A stretch of 64,000 nucleotides of DNA from a virus, in IMG/VR virus record IMGVR_UViG_3300021512_000004, positions 1 through 64,000 of that record. One strand, given 5' to 3'. Shown piece after piece: positions 57,746-64,000 of this stretch. Under the pieces are notes generated by a model. It saw only the letters and a list, made by a program, of their open reading frames with translations. It ran no database searches and was not told where the DNA came from. A program made the translations under genes and the position numbers. Position 1 is the first letter of the stretch, and each line of letters opens with the position of its first letter.

Positions 57746-58067
57746 TGCTCGCTGCCCGGACTGCGCTGCTCAGCCTGGCATGCTGCACAAGCTGGGCTGT
57801 GATGTTGAAAAATGCCCCGAATGCGGCTGGCAATATATCAGCTGTGACTGCCCCGCCGAAGAGACAACGGCTCCCCGCCTCCTCTGGTCTGGCGAATGGC
57901 CAGGGATAAGGGAGTGCCGCGAATTTGGATGGTATTCAAAATTGGTTTCTGGGCGCGGCTGGGTGAGCTGTGACAAAAGCGAGCCTGGCGCAAGCGAGAG
58001 CCTCAACCGCCTTGCCGTTGACGCCACATGGGATAAAGAAAAAGGGCGCTACATACTAGAGAGCTAA
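57672..58067 (+). CDS. Cassette protein: zinc-ribbon protein with attC-encoded start
   Basis: 131 residues from ATG 57672 (GAGG nine bases upstream), with start codon and first ~22 residues (ending SGEEANPVD) inside attC-like site 2. The folded part has CPDCAAQPGMLHKLGCDVEK and CPECGWQYISCDC, a Cys-rich ribbon known from small bacterial proteins; Trp-rich C-terminal half. The TAA stop lies in site 3. The translated attC peptide is shared with the gene at 58768. Confidence 0.65.
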   Translation: MENQNEQKQQETSGEEANPVDVIVSARCPDCAAQPGMLHKLGCDVEKCPECGWQYISCDCPAEETTAPRLLWSGEWPGIRECREFGWYSKLVSGRGWVSCDKSEPGASESLNRLAVDATWDKEKGRYILES

Positions 58068-58121
58068 CGCTCGCATAAACTGCGGAGCGTCAGCGGAGTC
58101 AGATTTTCATGCGATTGTTAT
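58065..58121 (-). other. attC-like site 3
   Basis: Ends TAAC/GTTA; inner boxes TCGCATAAA and TTTCATGCGA pair with one unpaired C. The loop region (GGAGCGTCAGCGGAGTC) is less regular. Minus-strand reading ends GCGTTAGC. Confidence 0.75.
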
Positions 58122-58138
58122 AAATCTGGAGTAGAACG

Positions 58139-58384
58139 ATGGCAACAAACAAATACGATTTGGACACAGCTTACATCGGAAAAAACCTTAAAATATTGCA
58201 GCGGGATATTGAGCAATATACCCCTCAAGAGATGAGGACAGCTTTGAACAAGCTGGCAGACACGTGCCATAACTTTGCTAAGTGCGGTCGCTGTAGCGGC
58301 TACAACACGTCAACGATGCGACACGATGCGGCTCACTGGTTTTGCTATGACTGCGCCGAGAAGTACCCACTAAAAGCCTTATAA
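58139..58384 (+). CDS. Cassette protein: small zinc-binding protein
   Basis: 81 residues; GGAG nine bases before ATG. The C-terminal half has CHNFAKCGRCSGYNTSTMRH and WFCYDCAEKY, a likely zinc ribbon. The TAA stop lies in site 4. Function unknown. Confidence 0.65.
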   Translation: MATNKYDLDTAYIGKNLKILQRDIEQYTPQEMRTALNKLADTCHNFAKCGRCSGYNTSTMRHDAAHWFCYDCAEKYPLKAL

Positions 58385-58432
58385 CGCTCAATTAAACGGT
58401 TGCGTAGCAATCCGGTTTAAATTGCTTGTTAT
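58381..58432 (-). other. attC-like site 4
   Basis: Ends ATAAC/GTTAT; inner boxes CAATTAAAC and GTTTAAATTG pair with one unpaired A; loop stem GGTTGC-GTA-GCAATCC. Strong, regular fold. Confidence 0.75.
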
Positions 58433-58458
58433 ATTTAATATTAATTCGGAGAAAAATC

Positions 58459-58707
58459 ATGAGTGAAATTGAAACAGTTGCAGCGAGTCTCACTATTGAA
58501 ATGAATGTCACATGCCCTAATCCTGACTGCGGGGATTATATAGATTTGCTGCGATCAGAGTATACGAACGGGGTGGATCATAATGAGGACGGGGGTTTGC
58601 TGCGCCAGATGTTCCCTGAAAATCATAGTAATGAAGATTTTGAGTGTGATGATGTCATTTGCACAAAATGCAAAACAATGTTCAATGTGCGCGAGCTGGA
58701 ATGGTAG
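58459..58707 (+). CDS. Cassette protein: small zinc-finger protein
   Basis: 82 residues with GGAG upstream. CPNPDCGDY and CTKCKTMF give a four-Cys zinc site. The stop (TAG) lies just before attC-like site 5. Function unknown. Confidence 0.65.
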   Translation: MSEIETVAASLTIEMNVTCPNPDCGDYIDLLRSEYTNGVDHNEDGGLLRQMFPENHSNEDFECDDVICTKCKTMFNVRELEW

Positions 58708-58712
58708 TAAAT

Positions 58713-58838
58713 ATAACACCCTGCATAACGAGTGAGCGTGGACAACAAAATGAATGAGGTGAACACGATGGGCAAGAACGAAGCCACGAAGACAGAACCC
58801 AGCGGCGAAGAAGCGAATCCAGTTGATGCACTTGTTAT
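58713..58838 (-). other. attC-like site 5
   Basis: 126 bp; ends ATAACA/TGTTAT; inner boxes TGCATAAC and GTTGATGCA with one unpaired G. Minus-strand reading starts ATAACAAGTGCATCAAC and ends GTTATAT, close to known long attC layouts. Confidence 0.75.
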
Positions 58839-59070
58839 GCGGCAACTAGATAAAATCACTGGATATTTTCAGCCTAAACGCACGGAAACGCTGCGCGATG
58901 AAGCCCTGCCATTTGTTGGTCGGCTATTAACATTCGAGGCTCTTTGGCTGATAGATAAAGAAGATGGGGGCCCTTACGTCGGACAATGGGCGATGCGCCC
59001 GATTAATGAAGCAGGGGGCTGGTTGCCAATTGGGTGGGTTCCCGAAGAAGACATTAGACCTGCTACATAA
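58768..59070 (+). CDS. Cassette protein with attC-encoded start
   Basis: 100 residues from ATG 58768 (GAGG eight bases upstream) inside site 5; the first ~22 residues (TEPSGEEANPVD) are encoded by the attC. The body has LPFVGRLLTFEALWLIDKED and INEAGGWLPIGWVPEEDIRP. The TAA stop lies in site 6. A start at the in-frame ATG in the site's right end is also possible. Function unknown. Confidence 0.6.
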   Translation: MGKNEATKTEPSGEEANPVDALVMRQLDKITGYFQPKRTETLRDEALPFVGRLLTFEALWLIDKEDGGPYVGQWAMRPINEAGGWLPIGWVPEEDIRPAT

Positions 59071-59119
59071 CACCCGATTCAGCTGCGCGTTTGGCGCGTC
59101 CGCTGGAATTAATGTTAGA
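59067..59119 (-). other. attC-like site 6
   Basis: Ends TAACA/TGTTA; inner boxes TTCAGC and GCTGGAA with one unpaired G; CGCG loop stem. Almost identical to site 1 over ~50 bp. Confidence 0.75.
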
Positions 59120-59152
59120 TTGCTAATTAATTAATTATGGGGCGATAACGAG

Positions 59153-59341
59153 ATGGCCGAAGTGAAGTTCTGGTGTGACAGCGGGGCAAACATCCATTCT
59201 TGCAATACTGAAACAGTTGATACCGTTGATGATTTAGGGTTAGACGAAGGGGAGTGGGAAAAGCTCACTGATGACGAAAGGCACAAGCATGTTAGGGATT
59301 GGGCTAATAACTACATAGAGATGGGGTGGGCAGCAATCTAA
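59153..59341 (+). CDS. Cassette protein (DUF7167-like)
   Basis: 62 residues. WCDSGANIHSCNTETVDTVD and LGLDEGEWEKLTDDERHKHV with GW near the end match the short DUF7167-type phage family. The presence of this family here links phage genes with cassette exchange. The stop TAA lies in site 7. Confidence 0.7.
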   Translation: MAEVKFWCDSGANIHSCNTETVDTVDDLGLDEGEWEKLTDDERHKHVRDWANNYIEMGWAAI

Positions 59342-59373
59342 CGCCCACATAAGCGACTTGATGTGATTGTTAT
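59338..59373 (-). other. attC-like site 7, unusually short
   Basis: Only 36 bp. Ends CTAAC/GTTAT; boxes CACATAAG and CTTGATGTG pair with one unpaired G around a three-base loop CGA. The minus-strand reading (TAAC-AAT-CACATCAAG ... CTTATGTG-GGC-GTTAGAT) mirrors the Vibrio-type spacing. Confidence 0.75.
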
Positions 59374-59383
59374 AAATGAAACT

Positions 59384-59533
59384 ATGAAAAAGTATATTTG
59401 CGTTAGGTGTTTAACCGTAATGAGCCGGGTTGAGCTTAGAGACGGAGCAAAACTTAAAAAGATTTCTATTGAGTTAAGCCGGAAAATTAAAATGTGCAAG
59501 TCTTGCACATGCCGGACTTTCTATAGTATTTAA
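59384..59533 (+). CDS. Small zinc-finger protein after the last attC
   Basis: 49 residues: MKKYICVRCLTVMSRVELRD ... MCKSCTCRTFYSI. Two Cys pairs suggest a zinc ribbon, in general plan like short Com-type regulators. The ribosome site is weak. Confidence 0.5.
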   Translation: MKKYICVRCLTVMSRVELRDGAKLKKISIELSRKIKMCKSCTCRTFYSI

Positions 59534-59725
59534 TTTGGGAGCAAGTAAACGTAAGTAAAAAGACAGTTTTGAATGCTCCGAAGGTGAGCGTAGAGATAAC
59601 TATTGTGTATATTGCAATGGGAAATATCGAGGTGTCCAGAGCATTACGACAATCACGAACAATCTAAGAAAGGCGCTACCGTCTTTCAAGGCAACATAAT
59701 TAGATTGTTTTAAAGAGGGTAAAAT
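59534..59725. other. Non-coding gap with decayed attC-like hairpin
   Basis: AACAATCTAA (59658-59667) pairs with TTAGATTGTT (59700-59709), and GAAAG/CTTTC lies inside. These ends resemble the CAATCTAAC...GTTAGATTG ends of the array with C and G lost, so this may be a degenerate site 8. A 32-codon TTG ORF (59569-59667) ends at the same place; coding is doubtful. Confidence 0.4.
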
Positions 59726-60013
59726 ATGGGAAAAGTTTTAAAGTTCAAACGAAAGGTTTCATTCTCAAAGGAGAAGATGATCTCTGCAAATCCTAACGTA
59801 AAGGTAAAAGAAGAGGAGATGGAGATTTATCAAGAATTTGGAAAGGTTTACGCAGATGTATTCGTAAAGCCTCATGGGTTCTACTCCGGGGCGTTCTTAT
59901 TAAACGAAAACACCTTGAAGATAGAGGAGATGGTGAGCCTCCTGCCAAGGAGGTTCTTCCTGTCACAGGTCAGGGCAGCCCAGGAAAAGTGTTGGGCGAA
60001 AGATTGGATTTAA
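59726..60013 (+). CDS. Small basic early protein
   Basis: 95 residues, AGAGGG upstream. Lys-rich start (MGKVLKFKRKVSFSKEKMIS). First gene after the cassette region; function unknown. Confidence 0.5.
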   Translation: MGKVLKFKRKVSFSKEKMISANPNVKVKEEEMEIYQEFGKVYADVFVKPHGFYSGAFLLNENTLKIEEMVSLLPRRFFLSQVRAAQEKCWAKDWI

Positions 60014-60062
60014 ATTGCAAGATGTAATAGTATAACCTTTCATGCGAGTATTGGAGATTAAC

Positions 60063-60539
60063 ATGGTGGACAAAGTAAACAACCCTTTAACACGGCAAGA
60101 CTTTACAACTGGAACCTTACCTGGGGAGGTAGCCAAAGACGGTGAGGAGATTGGAGGAGTTAGTAGAACTTTGTTAGGGGCGGAAACCATCAAGGCTAAG
60201 GACGTAGCTGAGTTTGAAAGAAAGGAAGAGTTCGAGCCTGTAAGGAAGTCATCACCGTCAAAGATTTTTTACAATCAGTTAGCCGAGTCTTTGAATAAAA
60301 TGAAAGTAGGGGATATACTCTTGTTCCCTCTACCTGAGAACATGCTTGCTCATAACTTAAAGAAAGTTATGAGCAACAGAGGGGCAAGGGACGGAGTAGA
60401 TATCCAGTATGGTAGAGCAAGGAAAGACTTCCAAGGAAGGACTCTACCAATGAAGCTACGACCGATGACAGTAAAGAAGCTGACAGCCTGCATCATCACA
60501 GTGTTCCCATTAGCAGTCAAAAACAAAGTCAAAGAGTAG
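60063..60539 (+). CDS. Early protein of unknown function
   Basis: 158 residues from ATG 60063 (GGAG six bases upstream). N-terminal half acidic (KDGEEIGGVSRTLLGAETIK), C-terminal half basic with RPMTVKKLTACIITVFPLAV. Near the replication genes; no family recognised. Confidence 0.5.
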   Translation: MVDKVNNPLTRQDFTTGTLPGEVAKDGEEIGGVSRTLLGAETIKAKDVAEFERKEEFEPVRKSSPSKIFYNQLAESLNKMKVGDILLFPLPENMLAHNLKKVMSNRGARDGVDIQYGRARKDFQGRTLPMKLRPMTVKKLTACIITVFPLAVKNKVKE

Positions 60540-60562
60540 TGTATTTTGTTTACAACCCTTTG

Positions 60563-60594
60563 ACTTTGTTGAACAAAGTGTAGCAGCTACACAC
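60563..60594 (+). promoter_or_regulatory. Nested inverted repeats, possible operator
   Basis: ACTTTGTT-G-AACAAAGT (60563-60579) runs into GTGTAG-CAG-CTACAC (60579-60594), just upstream of the ribosome site of the helix-turn-helix gene. It suits autoregulation. Confidence 0.5.
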
Positions 60595-60610
60595 TTACAG
60601 GAGGTAAGAA

Positions 60611-60808
60611 GTGAATGAGAATTTAAGGTACATGAAGGAAGTCCGAGCCAGGTACCGATTAACGCATAGAGAGCTGGCAGCTCTGAGTGAATATGGGTTG
60701 GACTCAGTTAAAGGGTGGTTCTCTACGTCTCCAGGAAGGAAGGTAAATGTTCCTGACAGAGCTGTGGCGATAGTTAAGTTGAAGCTGGAGAAAAGAGAAA
60801 GAACCTGA
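60611..60808 (+). CDS. Small helix-turn-helix protein
   Basis: 65 residues from GTG with AGGAGG six bases upstream. RLTHRELAALSEYGLDSVKG then WFSTSPGRKVNVPDRAVAIV looks like a Cro/MerR-size DNA-binding domain. It may regulate the replication genes that follow. Confidence 0.65.
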   Translation: MNENLRYMKEVRARYRLTHRELAALSEYGLDSVKGWFSTSPGRKVNVPDRAVAIVKLKLEKRERT

Positions 60809-60819
60809 AGGGGGAGGCG

Positions 60820-63621
60820 ATGTATCGCTACTATCAGTTGGAAGAAGGAAAGTCAGAGTGGAAGGTAGCCAGAGCCTCTGAGATAGAGGAAAAAATTAGA
60901 GAGGAGAAACCTAAAAGAGTTGCGATATTGGAAGTTTCCGAGCTGGTAACGGACGGGGCAGATAAAAGGTCATACTATTATAAAGGGCCTTTATATTTCG
61001 ATATAGACTGTAAAGATGACCTTGATTTAGCTCTGCAATCAGGGGTTAGTTTAGTCAATAAATTAGTCTCTATGGGAGTACCGCAGCAGGAAGTTCAGAT
61101 ATTTGCCTCAGGAAGTAAGGGGGTCCATGTTCTAGTTGATGAGAGAGTATTCAGCTCTGGGAGAAAGGTCAAAGCCCTGCCTCTAGTTTATAAGCAGATG
61201 GCCAGGGAGCTGTATGTTCCTGGAATGGATTTCGCAGTGTATTCTTGCGGAAGGGGAAATGTGTTTAGGGTTCCCAACATAAAAAGGCCAGACGGGAATT
61301 ATAGGATACCAATCCTGTACGACAAGTTAACTTCCCTAAATGCAGAGAGTTACAGAGAACTTTGCTCTAAGCCTAGTGAGATATCCCACCTCCTGCCAGA
61401 GAACAAAGTAAAAGCCCTGCAGTTAGAAGATATGTTTAACAGGTGCAAAAAGGCGGCGAACTCTAAGCCTGCAGTAGTTGTCACTGTACCTTCCAACCAG
61501 ATGATACAGTTGAGAGACGTGACCCCTCCTTGCATACAGAAGGTGTGCGACTGGAAAGGGCTGAGGGCTGAGGTAAACCTGAACCAAGCAGCTATGCAAG
61601 TAGCAGTTTTCCTAAAGGCTGCCAGTGTCCCAGACTCCCTGTCTTCGGGGATGATAACCAGATTAGCGGAAAACTCCGTAAGCTCGAAGTATGACAACTG
61701 GAAATCTAGGCTAGAGCACATAAAGGGCCAGGTAGAGTACATGAAGGGCTCTGAATATACCTTCGGATGCAACTGCATGAGGTCTCTGCTTCTGAAGCGG
61801 CCCTGTGAAGGGTGTCCCATCGAGAAGGATCAGGCGTTCTCTGAAGAGGCTTCACATGGCGGGTTGATAGAGAAGAATGGTGGGTACTACCTCAGAGGGG
61901 CAGAGAAGGATCGAATGATAACAGACTGGACGATGAAACCTATGGACTCTTTCATCGACATCCCTCAGGACGGATCCAGTCAACCTAGAAGGGTGGGAAC
62001 TCTCTTCGAACTGATACAGAACGACGAAACCATCTGTACCGTTACAGTAGACGAAACCAGCTGGATGTCTCGATCAGGATTCCTCAGGGACACCACGGAG
62101 TCCGGGTATATCCCTCTCCGATCCCCCTGTAGCTACTACGGGCAAGATGCAGACCTACACAAGATCAGAAATCACGTTTTTAGGAAGGAGAGCGACATGG
62201 GAGAAGTCTACCAAGTTTATACTTGTGGGATACACGTTGATAAGGTGAGCCATTCTGACGTATTCACCTACGTTGAGCCTGAAATGTCCATAAATAGTAA
62301 CAGGGTTTCAGGCACTCATAAACTGGCAGGCCGGGTTGTAGCCAGACCTTACTTCGCTGAAGTGGGAGTGTGTAAGGAGGGAGACGAGGCTGCAGACGAG
62401 GCTCTGTTTAATCTGATGGCGATGAATGAACCCCACGTCATGGCGAAGACACTTGGTTGGTTTGTAGCCTGCCATTTGAAAGTCCATCTGACAAAAGTCT
62501 ATCACCAATTCCCCGTCCTGAGTTTGTGGGGAGGGGCGGGATCTGGGAAGTCTATCACTGCAGGTCTAGTTAGTTGGATCAACGGGACAGACTACATGGA
62601 CAGAGATACAGGAGTGAACGTCTCCAACATCACCAACTACGCCTTGCTGGAGTATTCGGCCAGCACAACGACAATCCCAAGGCTGATGGAGGAGTTCAAC
62701 GAGTCTAAGATGTCAGAGAAAGCCTACAACTCTGTTGGGGAAATTCTAAAGGCCAGCTGGAACGGGGAAACTTTGCTGCGGGGTACTTTAGGCAACAAAT
62801 CGGATAAGGGGAGGACGGGGGCAGTGGTTACGGCTATTCCTATCACAGGGCCTCTATGTGTGATGAGCGAGCAAAGGCCGGTTATGCCTGCCATCCAGGA
62901 GAGGTCTTTGGACGTATTCTTATCAAAGCCTGGGAAGAAAGGAAGAAAGCCTTACATGAGGAAGGCTTCTTCTGGAAAGCTCAAGTTAAGGGAGATAGGA
63001 AAGGCACTTATGTTTAAGGCTCTTCAGACGGATATAAAGACAGCGACCAAGTGGTTTGACGAGGTGGATGATAGTTTGTCCGACGAGTTAGACGATAGGC
63101 CGAGATATTGTCAGATGGTGGCAATGATAGGCTTGAGATTTCTGAAGTTAGTGCTAGAGAAAGACCTTAAACTCCCTAAATCCTGTGCAAGATTAGACGA
63201 CCTCATCTACACTCAGCAGTCTTACTTTGACAGATTGGCAGGTGATACTGCCATACTGGGGGCCAGCACTGAGATAGACAGGATATTGGACAAGATGGCC
63301 ATCATGGCGTCCTTGACCACTGTAGGTAACGGGGTTGAGTGGCTTGTGGCAGGAGTTCACTACCTGAAAGGTGGGTCAGAGCTGCTGATAGATCCAACCC
63401 TATGTCACGCCATGTACAAGCAGTTCTGTGCTAGGGAAAGCAGAGAGGTGGTGATTATCAAGGAAGCTGCACAATTCAAGAAACTCCTCAGGGATGAAGC
63501 GTACTTCAAAGAGATTGTTAGGGATCCAAATATATTTGACGGTAGGGAGCTTTATTGCTTGGACCTAGAATCCATGAAGATGCAGGAGATTCCTGTAGAT
63601 AGGTTTGAGGAGTTGACGTAA
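60820..63621 (+). CDS. Primase-helicase, archaeo-eukaryotic primase type
   Basis: 933 residues. The primase part has YFDIDCKDD (Asp61, Asp63), ASGSKGVHVLVDER and NVFRVPNIKRPDG, the three AEP motifs. A Cys cluster follows (CNCMRSLLLKRPCEGCP, ~320). The C-terminal half carries a P-loop (GGAGSGKS, ~572), RLMEEFNES as Walker B candidate and QERSLDVF as Arg finger. It should make primers and unwind DNA at the phage fork. The next helicase is one base downstream. Confidence 0.88.
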   Translation: MYRYYQLEEGKSEWKVARASEIEEKIREEKPKRVAILEVSELVTDGADKRSYYYKGPLYFDIDCKDDLDLALQSGVSLVNKLVSMGVPQQEVQIFASGSKGVHVLVDERVFSSGRKVKALPLVYKQMARELYVPGMDFAVYSCGRGNVFRVPNIKRPDGNYRIPILYDKLTSLNAESYRELCSKPSEISHLLPENKVKALQLEDMFNRCKKAANSKPAVVVTVPSNQMIQLRDVTPPCIQKVCDWKGLRAEVNLNQAAMQVAVFLKAASVPDSLSSGMITRLAENSVSSKYDNWKSRLEHIKGQVEYMKGSEYTFGCNCMRSLLLKRPCEGCPIEKDQAFSEEASHGGLIEKNGGYYLRGAEKDRMITDWTMKPMDSFIDIPQDGSSQPRRVGTLFELIQNDETICTVTVDETSWMSRSGFLRDTTESGYIPLRSPCSYYGQDADLHKIRNHVFRKESDMGEVYQVYTCGIHVDKVSHSDVFTYVEPEMSINSNRVSGTHKLAGRVVARPYFAEVGVCKEGDEAADEALFNLMAMNEPHVMAKTLGWFVACHLKVHLTKVYHQFPVLSLWGGAGSGKSITAGLVSWINGTDYMDRDTGVNVSNITNYALLEYSASTTTIPRLMEEFNESKMSEKAYNSVGEILKASWNGETLLRGTLGNKSDKGRTGAVVTAIPITGPLCVMSEQRPVMPAIQERSLDVFLSKPGKKGRKPYMRKASSGKLKLREIGKALMFKALQTDIKTATKWFDEVDDSLSDELDDRPRYCQMVAMIGLRFLKLVLEKDLKLPKSCARLDDLIYTQQSYFDRLAGDTAILGASTEIDRILDKMAIMASLTTVGNGVEWLVAGVHYLKGGSELLIDPTLCHAMYKQFCARESREVVIIKEAAQFKKLLRDEAYFKEIVRDPNIFDGRELYCLDLESMKMQEIPVDRFEELT

Positions 63622-64000
63622 ATGTACACTCTGGACGACTATTATAAGGCTGCAGGGGTGGAGCACACTATTGCTTTCGCTCCTCACATTGGGATGGATA
63701 AGACACCAAGACCTCATCAGATATCAGGGTTAAATCTCGCCCTGAGAAATGATAAGTTCGGTTTGTTTGATGACCCAGGGACGGGGAAGACTTTGATAGC
63801 CCACGCATTCACAATGTACTGGGTGTCTGAGGGGGAGAAGGTATTAATATGTATGCCCCCAACCCTGCGTTACCAGTATTCAGAGTCGCTGCATGAGGAG
63901 TATCCTGGGTCGGAGAATTACTTCTCTCCTGTCATACTGGACCAAGGACCAAAGAAGAGAGAGCAACTGTACAAAGAATGGAAGGAGGGGAGAGCTCCGG
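63622..64000 (+). CDS. SNF2/DEAD-type helicase, 3' end outside window
   Basis: The frame from ATG 63622 is open to the edge (126 codons). RPHQISGLNLALRNDKFGLF leads to the P-loop DDPGTGKTLIAHAF, then VLICMPPTLRYQYSE as motif Ia. Phage SNF2-like helicases take part in replication or transcription. Follows the primase-helicase directly. Confidence 0.85.
   Translation, partial: MYTLDDYYKAAGVEHTIAFAPHIGMDKTPRPHQISGLNLALRNDKFGLFDDPGTGKTLIAHAFTMYWVSEGEKVLICMPPTLRYQYSESLHEEYPGSENYFSPVILDQGPKKREQLYKEWKEGRAP

Noticed and set aside
57300-59800. Integron integrase
   Set aside because: No ORF of suitable length or tyrosine recombinase motif is present in or beside the array within this window.
1-64000. 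tRNA genes
   Set aside because: No cloverleaf with T-loop and anticodon stem was recognised by eye; a tRNAscan-SE run would be decisive.

Overview
This window is part of the genome of a tailed double-stranded DNA phage (Caudoviricetes). A lambda/HK97-type head and tail module with a 2000-residue tape measure protein indicates a long, flexible, non-contractile tail (siphovirus). The host is probably a Gram-negative bacterium, likely gammaproteobacterial. The reasons are an M15 endopeptidase endolysin, an EcoRI-type methylase and integron-like cassettes, but the host cannot be fixed from this sequence.

Layout. (1) 1-32.9 kb, minus strand, read right to left. From 32.9 down to 25.9 kb come small membrane, virion and lysis genes (M15 endolysin, alpha/beta hydrolase, beta-helix virion protein). 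Then follow large terminase, portal, S49 protease with scaffold, decoration protein, major capsid protein, head-tail connectors, major tail protein, tail chaperone slot, tape measure, four related tail proteins, baseplate hub and tail tip. (2) 33-34.2 kb, plus strand: a small insert carrying an AT-rich homologue of the EcoRI methyltransferase. (3) 34.3-37.5 kb, minus strand: a host-takeover cluster with a C5 cytosine methylase, a dATP/dGTP diphosphohydrolase-like protein and an Acb2-type anti-CBASS sponge. (4) 37.7-64 kb, plus strand: the early and replication region. It starts at a strong sigma70-type promoter and holds many small overlapping genes: a clamp-like protein, RadC, ATP-dependent ligase, dCMP deaminase, a Fic-motif protein, dUTPase split by a group I intron, a thermonuclease-like protein, a primase-helicase and an SNF2-type helicase that runs off the end.

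Two features stand out. First, eleven copies of a palindrome with core TGTGTGAATTCACACA are scattered between 37.8 and 52.9 kb, nearly all just upstream of a ribosome binding site. Each is centred on GAATTC, the target of the EcoRI-type methylase encoded at 33.3 kb, so the phage may methylate its own regulatory sites. Second, 57.3-59.4 kb is an array of one-gene cassettes separated by seven sites that fold like integron attC recombination sites, including the extrahelical base. No integron integrase is visible. The consensus polarity of these sites is opposite to the genes, and two of them supply the start codon and N-terminus of the following gene.

The gene set suggests a lytic phage that makes its own replication and nucleotide-metabolism proteins, modifies its DNA with at least two methylases and counters CBASS. 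No integrase or clear lysogeny module is visible here.
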